Positions 40,371-51,830 of a DNA stretch of 64,000 nt are shown in pieces; within the stretch, counting starts at the first letter, position 1, and every line of letters starts with the position of its first letter. Under the pieces are notes generated by a model that had not been told where the DNA came from, searched no databases, and worked only from the letters and a program-made list of their open reading frames with translations. Both the position numbers and the translations under genes were made by a program. The stretch spans positions 62,001 through 126,000 of the forward strand of contig WHVD01000089.1 of NCBI GenBank assembly GCA_015178975.1. The letters run 5' to 3'. This DNA is from Hysterangium stoloniferum (taxonomy: Eukaryota > Basidiomycota > Agaricomycetes > Hysterangiales > Hysterangiaceae).

Positions 40371-43300
40371 ATGTCCAACAACTTTCACAGGGAGGCGAAG
40401 GGACTTACTCAGAGCCTGAAGGAATCTCTAAAGAAACATGATGCATGGGAGAGGGAGATAGAGTTCCAGAGATCCAAGTAGGTTGATGTGACTGCTTGGC
40501 GCGCTTTTCAAGCTAACCTTGACATCAAAGTCTGCGACGTCAGTATCTCCAACTCATCTTCGTTCATCCTTATACAAAGGAATCCAAAGATGCCGACCAG
40601 GCCCTTTGGATGACCACTTCTTATTTCATTATATCTGCTTACAAGCAACGCATTGCGGCTGCCGATGCAGTCGCCCATCATTCTCCTGATAGCAATGGCC
40701 ACAATCGAGGTGGCCGCCACGAGCAGAATGGACATCATGGAAAGCCCTCGGGCATTGTGGAGCATCGCAAGCTTGTCCACCGCTTCCGTCAGTTCTTGGC
40801 TGAAGAGGAGAAATTCTGGACGAGTCTCATCGTCCGGATTGTGCGTGTTTTCGATCTACAAGATGCACGTTCTGCACTCGGTGCACTAGGGATTACAATG
40901 ACTGATGAGAATGCCTCAGAAGCGTCTCCTGGCCAGGGTAATCGCAGGAATATATTTCCAAGTGAAGACGCAACAGAAATGCCATCACAGAACCAGAAGG
41001 AACAGAAGCTCATTATGTTAAGTAAGGCGCTAGTGTGCCTGGGAGATATCGCCCGTTATAGAGAGCACTATAACGAAGGTGGGGGTCGTCCTCGTGCAGG
41101 AAAGGACTTCCATGACGATGCGAAGACTGTCGTTCGTGGCAGAGGTGGTCGCAGAGGCGGTGCTGAGCAACCGCCACGGCCTCGAAATTACAGCAGAGCC
41201 CAAGAATGCTACGAGCGCGCTAGAATTCTCGTCCCTGATGTTGGAAATGCATGTCATCAATTGGCCATTCTCGCCAGCTATCAGCAAGACCCTTTTGCTG
41301 GCGTCCTTCAGTATTATCGCGCTATGTGTGTCAAACACCCCTACGAAACTGCTGCATCCAATTTGGATAGCACTTTGAGCCGCAGCCTCGAAGCATACAA
41401 GAACTTACTTGCAAAAATAGAAATTGGTGCCACTGAATTGTCCCAATCGCCAAAGTTGAGAGTTGAAAGATTCAAAAAGTCATTGGTGGCACTTCATGGA
41501 TTGTGGAAGTTAGAGCCCGCGGCGTAGGTGCATCAACTTGTGCAAAGATTCATATTTTAATTTACTGCGTCTTCAGGGCCGAAAAACAACTTCCAGGACA
41601 CGCTGAGATGGTAATGGCCACTTTCTCGGCTTTAGTCTCAGAACGCGTCCTTCCAACAGATATCATTTGGAAGACGCTTGTAATCGCATTGGGTGCTTTG
41701 TGGCGGTTTCGAGTTTTACGCGATCCCAATGCGAAGCGAGACCCTAAGCGTAGTGTCGAGGTCGAAGCACGAATTCTTGAACATATACTCAGTATTTTGC
41801 GTATTCTACTGCAGATAGGTACCGTTCAACTCGCCGACGCCTCGAATTCTCCCGAGCCTGCTGTAAGCGGTATTCCTTTGGGCTTTGGAGAAGTTCAACC
41901 TGATCTCGCCCAAAATATCACTGCTATTTTTCGACGCACGCTCCCTGCCTTGCGTATTGGATCAAAGTGGCTCACAGTGCACTTCAGCTATATCATCGAA
42001 GCCCCATCACGCCTCAATTCCGATATCGGGATGGATGCGGACACTCTTCTATCAGAGTTTTGGCTAATGTATGACGGGTTTAAGAGCTTGCTAGAAAATA
42101 TTTTCCCATACGAAAGATTACCAAAGATGACGCTTCCTCTCGAAGAGGATGTGGAGATTAGTGGTTTTGCCCCGTTGAAGCGAGCCATGTTTGATCCAAA
42201 TCCGAGCACAGCTAATGGCCTTGAACCTGGACAAAACCAAGTACATCCGAATGAAGAGCAGTTAATGCGTATCGCGGATTTATTGGCTGATGCCGATAAG
42301 CTGGTCAAACTTAGGGTGAATTTTGAATTTTATTAATTTTGGTATTTCGCTGATGCCACAATAGAAGCCGGAGCCGGACCAGTCAAATGTTGTGGCGTCA
42401 TTGAATTCATCTCCTGAGGTGGTGGTAAATGCTATGGTCCCGTTGGCGCTTGTTGAGCAAGAAACTGAGCCTCAAAACATGGATCTGCGTTTGGATGATG
42501 ATGATGATGTCACTGTGAGCACAAGAACGGATGATGACCCTATTCAGAGGGCCATGGCTGCCGTTTTGGATGATGAGGAAGAAGTGGTGTATCCGCGTGA
42601 CATGATACAGACAGCGATAAAGTCAGTACACCCACCTAGTTATACCATATATCAGCAGTCTGACTTTTCGAGATACCGCAGGCCACCAACCACCAACGTA
42701 CTTCCCAGTCCCTCTGTATCCGGGAAAGTGCTTCCACCACCCAAAGCTGTTACAGCGGAAGATTTATTGGATCAAATGATGCGTGTTCGAGCTGTGGAGC
42801 CCAGCTTTTCCCGTAATGTTGCGCCAGGACCAGAATCTGTCATGACGCAGTCGTTGGTGGTGTCAATGAAGGATCCCATCGTTCCGCGTTCTTTGGCATC
42901 AACCCACGATCCAGTTGTACCTCGTTCTTTGGCATCGACCAATGATCCCATCGTCCCACGCTCATTAGCATCTATCAATGACCCAGTTGTACCTCGTTCT
43001 TTGGTATCGAACAATGATCCAGTTATACCCCGTTCTTTGGCATCGACCAATGATCCAGTTGTACCTCGTTCTTTAACATCGATGAACGATCCAATGCTTC
43101 CCCGAACTTTGGCCCCAGGACACGACTCCGTCCATTCTCGTATACTTGTACCACCATCTGGATCACCATTACCGGCGGCAGCACCACTCCTATTCGGGTA
43201 TGGCTCTCCGAGCGCCCCCGCCTCGATATGGAGTACGACCACACAAGATTCTGCCGCTTTTTCCGCAAGCAATCTCAGAAGCAATGGTTATTCGGGTGCT

Positions 43301-43864
43301 CAGAGCCGTGTCTCACCACCTGCTAATGTCCAGACTTATCCAATCGGTCTAGGTTTGACACATAACGGATCGTACACTCCGACGACACCCACACGTCCAA
43401 GTGGATTTTCACATCAGCGTCAATTATCGCAAGTTATGTATCCAACTGGGTCGTCACCCATCCAACAAGGTTCATGGGTTGGGCAGGGTTCCTCGCAGCT
43501 TTCGATGACATCACAGGCTTCTTCGCAGCCTAGACATACGATGTCTCCTGGTCTCATGCAACAACAAACGTTGATGCATACGAGAAGCAGCCTGGGACCA
43601 CAGTTGCCGTCACCCCCTTACTCTCAACTTCAGCAGCAGGCGCAGTTGTTCCCTGGATCGTTATCGGCTAGCCAAAGCAGCACTTTCCCCGGATTGCCTG
43701 TCGGCCAGTCTCATATGCCTCGTGATGGGCTCTCCTCGCAGAATACGTGGTCCTATTCTGGTGCGGATAGCCTGTCCGGGATGGGTGCGTCCTTGGGGCC
43801 TTTTGCACCTGCTCAATCACGACAGCCTCAAACCCAACGGTCCAGTGGATGGGCACCGACGTAA
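40371..43864 (+). CDS. EST1/SMG7-like protein
   Basis: Family members act in telomerase recruitment (Est1) and nonsense-mediated mRNA decay (SMG5-7) through a 14-3-3/TPR-like fold. The N terminus reads EAKGLTQSLKESLKKHDAW, EIEFQRSN and LRRQYLQLIFVHPYTKESKD. It is followed by SKALVCLGDIARYREHY and the family block CYERARILVPDVGNACHQLA with YYRAMCVKHPYETAASNL. The long C-terminal half is disordered, has seven 12-residue tandem repeats (DPVVPRSLASTN type, nt 42871-43122) and is Gln/Ser/Pro-rich. No PIN nuclease domain is present, so it is closer to SMG7/Est1 than to SMG6. Introns lie near 40477-40529, 41527-41577 and 42316-42364. About 1,100 residues. Confidence 0.85.
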
Positions 43865-44480
43865 TATGACTACAATGACATAATTTCATAAGCCTTTGCC
43901 TACACCCTTGGTCCATGACCTTCTCTTTAATGGGTTCCATCCATCCCGGTGGCTTGCCCTTCAACCTTTGACGATTCCATTGTCTAGATGCTCCTTCGTA
44001 ACATGATAGCCAGGAGTGGTCCGCCGCACGGTTCTTCTGGGAGGGCCCGTCTCTTTCCCCTCTGCCTGCTTAAGACCATTGTGAAGATTGGAGAATGCCT
44101 GCATAACTTTATTTGCGTGCCCAGGCTGTGATCAATATCCGCTATCTCATGTTTGATGTTTCTGCTTCCTCTTTTGTTCTTATTTTCTGTTTCCGCGGTT
44201 TGCTCAAAGATGTAATGTATAGGATCCGTGATTCGCTTTGAGTCTTATCTGTACGCGTGTTGTAGTTGATGTATTTCAAAATACAGTACCTACATACACA
44301 CCAATTTAATTTCATCATCCGCTTTAAGGCTGCCAAAGGTTGCCGTGAGTTGCCGAGTCTATTAATCTGTCTTTTGGAGTTGCAGTTTGGGCGTTAGATT
44401 CAAAACAGGTTTCCTTATAACCCTTGTCACTCGTTGCTCTCTCTCTCTTCTTATACCATATAGACCGCTTTAGACTTGTC
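43865..44480. other. 3' region of the EST1/SMG7-like gene and UGDH promoter
   Basis: Mixed-composition DNA. Pyrimidine-rich stretches (TCTCTCTCTCTTCTTATACC near 44437) precede the UGDH start, as is common in fungal promoters. Nothing else recognised. Confidence 0.4.
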
Positions 44481-46361
44481 ATGGCCCCAGTCAAAGTTGA
44501 AAAGATCTGTTGCAGTATGTATTTCGACACATGATCGAATATCTTTCTTAATCCGTCGTTTTACCCTCTCAGTCGGTGCAGGCTATGTCGGTGAGAGGAA
44601 GCAGTCAAATTGTCACAAGTCGGAATACAACTGACAATACCCGGCGACTAGGTGGACCGACATGCGCCGTTGTCGCTCTCAAATGCCCCGATATTACCGT
44701 GACTATTGTCGATCTTAATCAGGCTCGTATAGATGCGTGGAACAGCCCCAACTTCCAACTTCCTATTTATGAACCGGGTTTGGAGGATGTCGTTCGTCAA
44801 GCTCGTGGTCGCAACTTGTTCTTCTCGACGGACGTGGATAAGGCTATTGAAGAGGCCGATCTTATTTTCGTTAGTGTCAACACCCCGACAAAAAAGAGCG
44901 GTGTCGGTGCGGGATTTGCGGCCGACCTCAAGTGCGTTCTTAATTTTTATAGGCGCTACTCCGGATCTGACTGTTCGCGTTCAACGTTCGTAGTTATGTG
45001 GAGCTCGCGACACGTCGCATCGCTGCCGTTGCAACCTCCTCGAAAATCGTCGTGGAAAAATCGACCGTCCCGTGTCGAACTGCGGAGTCTATGCGCACCA
45101 TCCTCGAGGCTAACTCCAGTAATGGATGCCACTTCCAGATTCTCTCCAACCCCGAGTTTTTGGCGGAAGGAACGGCCATTAGTGATCTCTTTGCTCCTGA
45201 CCGTGTTCTGATTGGTTCATTGCAAACACCTGAGGGCATCGACGCCTGTAAGGCCCTGAGTGACGTTTATGCTCATTGGGTGCCGTAAGTGTTATGTCTA
45301 CGTATATATATCCCCGACTGTTCATTTTGACCATGATTCTAGGAAGGAGAGGATTCTCACCGTGGGGCTGTGGTCGTCCGAATTGTCTAAGCTCGCGGCC
45401 AATGCTATGCTTGCTCAACGTATCTCGTCTATCAATGCGTTATCCGCCATTTGCGAGGCAACTGGCGCTAACATTGACGAAGTTGCTCATGCGGTTGGTC
45501 GTGATTCTCGTGTTGGTCCCAAATTCCTCAAGGCTAGCGTGGGATTCGGTGGAAGTTGCTTCCAGAAGGATATTCTCAATCTCGTATATCTTAGCGAGAG
45601 CTTGCACTTGCCGGAGGTTGCAGCGTACTGGAGACAGGTTGTGGAGCTGAACGAGTACCAAAAGCGGCGATTCTCCAAGAGGGTCGTTGATACACTTTTT
45701 AGTACTATTACCGGCAAAGTAAGAGATGCAACCTATTGGTCTGATAGGAACTAATTCATTCTACCGTAGCGTATTGCTGTACTTGGCTTTGCCTTCAAGG
45801 CTGATACTGGTGACACCCGAGAATCGGCCGCTATTACTTTGATCAAAAATTTCCAGGAGGAAAGGGCGTTGATTTCTATCTACGATCCTCAGGTAATTAC
45901 TCTTCGAATCTGATTAGAACTAGACTGATGGCTTGTACAGGTTGAAGAAGCTCAGATCTGGTCGGATCTTGCAGAAGTTTCCCCTAATATTCCCCTTGAG
46001 CAAAGTAAGCCTTTTCTACATATCGTGCCGTCGGCTTTATTCAAGCACTGCTTGCAGCCAAGAAACAAGTCACTATCTCTAAGAGTGCAATAGATGCATG
46101 TCGGAATGCAGAGGCCATTGTCATTGCCACCGAGTGGAAAGAATTCAAAGAGATTGACTGGAATGTCGTATATGCACACATGAAGAAGCCGGCGTTTGTG
46201 TTTGATGGGAGATTGCTCGTTGATGTTGCGAAGTTGCGCGAGATCGGTTTTAAGGTTCGTTTCGTTGATCGATTCCGGCGTTATCGCTCTTTTTCGAAAT
46301 GTATTGACATGCTTGGGTCAACTTTTAGGTCGTGTCCATTGGTCGTGGTGATAACTTTTAG
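44481..46361 (+). CDS. UDP-glucose 6-dehydrogenase
   Basis: Oxidises UDP-glucose to UDP-glucuronate with two NAD+, supplying sugars for wall and capsule-type polysaccharides, in the cytosol. The NAD-binding loop IGAGYVGGPT is assembled from three exons, the middle one only 18 nt (44573-44590). Then come [44 protein letters not shown], the active-site Cys in [10 protein letters not shown], and [14 protein letters not shown]. The last exon adds [10 protein letters not shown] and the stop at 46359-46361. Seven or more introns of 50-65 nt. About 470 residues, normal length. The start [11 protein letters not shown] is the only plausible one before the micro-exon. Confidence 0.94.
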
Positions 46362-47195
46362 AAAAGGGCGTAATGATCGGACTTGTCATACATCAAGCTT
46401 AATGGATGGAATTGTATATATTTACGTTAGAGACCATTTGGACTTGTTCAGATCGTTTTACCACTTGATATTATACTCTTTTTTGTGGTTCGACACGCAT
46501 GATCCAATACTCTGGCAATAATGGATGAGTACTTACATCGCCAATCCTTGGCTACTCCCTATGTCTTAAAACTGCAAATCCACTCTGGGAACTAGTAGAA
46601 TTTGTACATCCATCGTATGGGTGTGGTGGACCTATGGTTTTCACCATGTCCTCCAGGAATGGAAGGCCTTATGAAGACGCACTCACTCTGATTTGTCTTT
46701 ATATCTTATGTGTAGAAAACATAAAACAGCATGAAAAGTTGCGCTGGCCATGGGTATATATTGAAGTCTCCAGTATCTGACAATCACCTTAGTTTGCCTT
46801 TTGGAAGCATTTAGGTTTCCTACAACTGACTACCTGCAACAGTGTATATAATTACCCTGGAAATATACATGTAAATAACTGTCCCAACATCTCATGCAAC
46901 TGATATTTTACCAACCGACGTCGTGTATGGGCACAACTACGACCATGAGGATGCCAGTGGTAAATAGCCTTACCGTTGACTAAATATACAAACGGAACAT
47001 AAGTTTATAACAATACTGAAGTGTAGACACTACACTACTGAGTTCATAAGTCGGAATAGACTGTCCGAAGCGGAAGAAAATGAAAAGTGTGTGATATCAG
47101 AGTTGACAATGATAACGATCAAAATAATGTCAGTCAAGAGCACTGTTTAGTTTGTAATTTCTCCAGCATGATCACCGGCAGATTTCATAGCCTGC
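46362..47195. other. Region between two convergent genes
   Basis: Non-coding, AT-rich in parts. It must hold the 3' ends of both flanking genes. No terminator or repeat identified. Confidence 0.4.
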
Positions 47196-48976
47196 TCACG
47201 GTGAAAAGCCCTCATCAAATCCGAATACGTTCGTGGGATCCACAGCTGATTTGATCCGTTGTAGCCTCCCAATATGATTTCCAAAGTACTGCCTCTTCCA
47301 CTGTTCAGTAGTCAAAGTCGGGTCGATGTAGTTCGGGTATGCGCCTTGCGGGCGGGGCTCAATGGCATTCACCATCCCGTTGAGGAAAGGGATGCCATCT
47401 TCTGGGTAGGGAGGCTGTTTGTTACTAGATGATGCGTAGAATTGGTAGACCAGAAAGGCGTCCCGGTGAGCGAACGCTGTTGCACCTGCCGGGATGGATG
47501 AAATGGCGCCACCCCAAACTGGTTATTCGCTACTGTTAATGTTTATTCGACCATTGTTGACGCTTTGTACTCACGATCAGCTATCACGAACCATGATGTG
47601 TCACTTGACGAGCCTGCCGTAGCCATGTAATTGATCCAAGATGTAAGGGAGGCGTTAGATACTGGATCTGTGGTCACCAGGGACTGCTCGACATAATTTC
47701 CGCAAATGAATCAGAGAGAAATAATTAATTTGCTCACTTTGGCAAAGAACGTATCCGTCTAGGTAAATGTTGAGTTAAAATAAATAAAAGCCTAATAATG
47801 CTGTTTCTTCGACGTACGCCGTCAGGATGCGCGGTACTCAATGTGCCATTATCCCCAGCACTTGCCTCAAGTCCGCCAATCCAATCCAGGGCTGTGGTGG
47901 TCAACCTCGCAGTCGCCGGTAACTGCACCATCAGAGGCTGGACTACAGCTTGAAAGGCATCTTCGGTTCCGTAATAATCTCCCGAAAAGCTCATAAACAG
48001 AGATCCAAACGTTGAGCTGGCTTCAAAAAATGCAGACGACGAGAATTCATTGGGAGCGTCCGCGACAAACGATTGCCAGATAGAATATGCGGAGATTATT
48101 TCAGGCGCGGGGTGTGTGCCAATATTTATGACATAGTGAATCACTGTTGGGGGTGCAGGAAAGGTGTTGAAAACCCAGGCGGTTACGAGACCGAAGGAAG
48201 GTCCGCCACCTCGAATGGCCTAGCAATGGTCTTAAATAAGATGATTTTCCTTTTTAGTACTCCAAAGTGTTACCCAGAAGAGGTCTGCGTTTGCGGTCTT
48301 AGATGCAGTAACCAATCGACCGTCTGCTAACACGACTTGGGCAGATATGACTCTGTCCAATAATAGTCCTCCTAGTCGGCTGACAAATCCATATCCGCCG
48401 TACAAGGTATGTCCCCCAGTTCCAATCTATTTTTCGCTTCAGAACTTGATGCAGGACTAGCGACAGGCGTACCGATAACTCACGTAAGGACAAGACCCAT
48501 GTGGGAGCGCTCTTCCTCCCTGGGAAAAAATCCCTGTGGCTAGATCGCCTAGTGTGTTTCCCGTCTGGGTTGTGGCGGTACCGTCACTATTAACCGTCAG
48601 TGCTCTAAGTCCGCCCAGATCGATGACTATGTTTCCTGAGAGGCCATATGCTGCATAGGAATGACCACCTGATTTAGCCGATATTCTGAGATGGAACAGG
48701 GAGGCACAACGGACAATGGCCTGAGTTTGCGGTACAGAAGTGCTAACGGGTATGTTTAGGAGATTTAGGTGTGTGATGTATGATGAAAATTTCCTACGGG
48801 AATGTAATAAAGCTGGGTTTGGGGGAAATGCGAAGATTGTACGGCTGGGAGGCTTCTGCAAAACTGGCGTTGGAGGGGGTCAGCACAACCAAACCATTTA
48901 TTGAAGAAAGGCAGTCGCCAGGGGATCGTTGGGCTACGACCAAGGCGATAAAATACGAAAGCAGCAGGAGTTTCAT
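47196..48976 (-). CDS. Secreted FAD-linked oxidoreductase (BBE-like / oligosaccharide oxidase)
   Basis: The family oxidises sugars, alcohols or alkaloids and passes electrons to oxygen. The N terminus is a signal peptide ([20 protein letters not shown]). Both covalent FAD sites are visible: the His in [13 protein letters not shown] and the Cys in [20 protein letters not shown], so the flavin should be bicovalent as in glucooligosaccharide oxidase. It continues with [28 protein letters not shown] and the C-terminal [15 protein letters not shown], a BBE-type end. At least six short introns, about 480 residues. The substrate is unknown. The start codon abuts a 37-bp tandem repeat that must be its 5' leader or promoter. 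Confidence 0.92.
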
Positions 48977-49086
48977 TTTATAGACGGGAAGACGTTGAGC
49001 CTCAGGTTCCTGTTTTACAGACGGGAAGACGTTAAACCTCAGGTTCCTGTTTTATAGACGAGGGAATGCCAAGCTTCAGGTTCCCG
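48976..49086. repeat. 37-bp tandem repeat at the oxidase start codon
   Basis: Three copies of a unit beginning TTTTATAGACGGGAAGACGT and ending CTCAGGTTCCTG. The first two are nearly identical and the third is diverged. The first base overlaps the start codon of the oxidase (48974-48976). Confidence 0.9.
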
Positions 49087-49106
49087 GCTTCAAGTTCCCG
49101 GTAACT

Positions 49107-49786
49107 ATTAGAAAAGATGGATTCATTGGCAGGTCGAGTCCGAGCCATCTCAGGCCGGCGCGCAAAGAAGATCACGGGACGCTGTCATCAGGACCAGTGG
49201 TGTTTATTAGCAAGGTGACCATAGCAACGCATGGTCACCAGCGTCCACCAGAGCGCCGCTGGGCAGACCACCACCTTATCAATCGCCGCAATCAGTTGTC
49301 TCCGAAGATTGAACTTTGTCAGCTAGAGTAGAGGGTGGCTAGGAGAAACGGACTGTAACGGTTTCGAGCCGACGAAAGCTCTCATCAGGGGGATACCGCT
49401 ACCCCTACCGTTTCGTCCTTCCAGAGTTACTGTTTAGGAGTCTACTACTGAGCCTGGTCCAAAGGGAGTGATAAGATAATGAATTCGTGCCGACTTTGCG
49501 CGCAACGCAATTCCAAGAATCTTGAGACCCGATGGTGGGTAGTATACGGTTGGGCGGTACACCTGTCAGGAGGTAGAGGCTTTAACCCGAGATCAACGAT
49601 CACCTAAGCTGACGTAGGTCGTGCTGCGAGGTAGCAGGTTTCCCTGCTGGCTCGTCTGTCGATGTCCATGCAGCAAGACAATGGTGGATTAGAAAAGATG
49701 GATTCATTGGCAGGTCGAGTCCGAGCCATCTCAGGCCGGCGCGCAAAGAAGATCACGGGACGTTGTCATCAGGACCAGTGGTGTTT
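49107..49786. repeat. 99-bp direct repeats around a 482-bp segment
   Basis: Bases 49107-49205 and 49688-49786 are identical except for one base (GACGCTG against GACGTTG). Each begins ATTAGAAAAGATGG and ends CCAGTGGTGTTT or close to it. The segment between has a hairpin (GGTGACCAT/ATGGTCACC, 49214-49239) and no ORF of note. The ends are not TG...CA and no target duplication is obvious. It may be a small non-autonomous retroelement or a local duplication. Confidence 0.85.
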
Positions 49787-50063
49787 TTATAAGTTTTGTT
49801 GTGTAGCCGTTGAGGGCGCATGTGGCTTTACCGTGTTAGTATATTATTTGCGTGTATTTCCGGGTATGCTAAACTTGGACATACCTGAGGGTTTCTGAAA
49901 AATGGGATATGCCTCGGGCCCTCTGCTGAGGAATTTTGGAAAAGAGGGAGCTAGCTGTAATGATGCCTCAATTGACCGTTTTTGTGAACTTTTTAACGTA
50001 TTTTTCTAAAGAAACTTATGCTTACATAATCTCGATTACGTATTTCCACAACCACCTCCTTTC

Positions 50064-51830
50064 ATGGCAAGCCTGGTGGCCATTCTTGACCTCAAAGGCA
50101 AACCACTCATCCAGCGTTCTTACCGCGATGATGTCCCGCCGTCATATATAGAGCGATTCTTGCCGCTAGTCCTAGAGATTGAGGAAGAAGGCCAGCAAGT
50201 TACGCCATGTATCACTAGCCAGGGCATTAACTACATGCATATCCGGCACAGCAACCTCTACAGTGCGATTTATTTACCTGTTTGTTTATTATATTTGTAG
50301 CTAATAGATGGCAATGTACTGACAGTCATTGCTCTCTCAAAACGAAATACCAACGCAGCGGAGATAATCTTATATCTTCACCGACTGACACAAGTCTTAA
50401 TTGAGTATTTTAAAGAGCTTGAAGAGGAATCCATTCGCGACAACTTCGTTATTATATATGAGCTACTGGATGAGATGATGGACTTTGGATTCCCACAGAC
50501 GACGGAGAGTAAGATTTTGCAAGAGTAGGTGTCGTGCTACTCCATTCATCAATCTTGCGACTAAAGCTATTTGTAAAGGTATATCACACAAGAATCGCAC
50601 AAGTTGGAGGTCCAAGTACGTCCGCCTCCAACTGTAACAAATGCAGTCTCGTGGCGCTCGGAAGGTATTCGATACCGGAAGAACGAGGTCTTCCTAGATG
50701 TTATCGAAAGTGTTAACCTTCTGGTATGACAATATATATGTTTAGAAGACCACTTGCATTATCTCACTTGTTCCTGTGCTAGGTCAACGCTAACGGTGCT
50801 GTTATTCGCTCTGAGATTCTCGGCGCGGTGAAGATGAAATGTTACCTCTCGGGCATGCCAGAGTTACGGCTGGGGTTAAACGATAAAGTCATGTTCGAAA
50901 ACACCGGTCGAAGTTCGTCATGTCAATGGCCATCCTCGTACTTTACATGAACTAATATGGTTTATCTAGCCGCTCGCGGTAAATCGATCGAGATGGAAGA
51001 CGTAAAATTTCACCAATGCGTGCGTCTCTCACGTTTTGAGAATGACCGCACTATCTCGTTTATACCACCGGATGGAGAGTTTGAGCTAATGTCGTATCGA
51101 CTTTCCACCCCGGTCAAGCCTCTTGTGTGGGTAGAGGCCGCTGTGGAGAATCATAAGGGCAGTAGGATTGAGTATATGGTGAAAGTCAAGGCACAGTTTA
51201 AACGGCGAAGTACAGCCAACAATGTGGAGATTTATGTCCCGGTTCCGGATGATGCCGACAGTCCCAAATTCAGGGTGTGTCTATTTTTTAATTGCTGCGT
51301 TTACTACCTAACGAGATATCGTTAGGCTTCGACAGGAACAGTCCAATATGCTCCTGATAAATCTGCCTTTGTTTGGAAAATTAAACAGCTTGGCGGCAGC
51401 CGCGAATTTTTGATGCGTGCCCATTTCGGATTACCAAGTGTGAAAAACGGTACGTTGTATACTTCCACGCCTAATTTAGTTGCTCGTCTCACGTCCCTGA
51501 AGAAGAAGCAGAAGCAGCAAAACGTCCCCCCATCACGGTGAAATTTGAAATACCTTATTTCACGGTGTCGGGCATTCAAGTGCGGTACCTTAAGATTGTG
51601 GAAAAAAGTGGTTATCAGGCATTACCATGGGTCAGGTGCGCAAATACCCTTTTTGATTTTTGATTTCTGGCAGAATGTTGATTGTGTGGTGGGATTGATA
51701 GGTACATTACGCAGCATGGCGATGACTACAGGTGAGCAGTCGATTAAATACACACGAGACAACGCTCATTTTTTCTTGCAGCTTACGCACAGCCCAAGAG
51801 AAGGGGAGCGCACCAATAGTACCTATGTAG
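50064..51830 (+). CDS. AP-1 complex mu subunit (clathrin adaptor)
   Basis: Selects tyrosine-motif cargo for clathrin vesicles at the trans-Golgi network and endosomes. The N-terminal longin-like domain starts MASLVAILDLKGKPLIQRSY and includes EYFKELEEESIRDNFVIIYE. The mu homology domain follows: TNAVSWRSEGIRYRKNEVFL, DVIESVNLL, DVKFHQCVRLSRFENDRTIS, FKRRSTANNVEIYVPVP, LMRAHFGLPSV, SGIQVRYLKIVEKSGYQALP and WVRYITQHGDDYSLRT. These agree closely with AP-1 rather than AP-2, -3 or -4. The tail has about ten extra residues (AQEKGSAPIVPM). Around nine introns. The start at 50064 matches the family N terminus. Confidence 0.95.
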
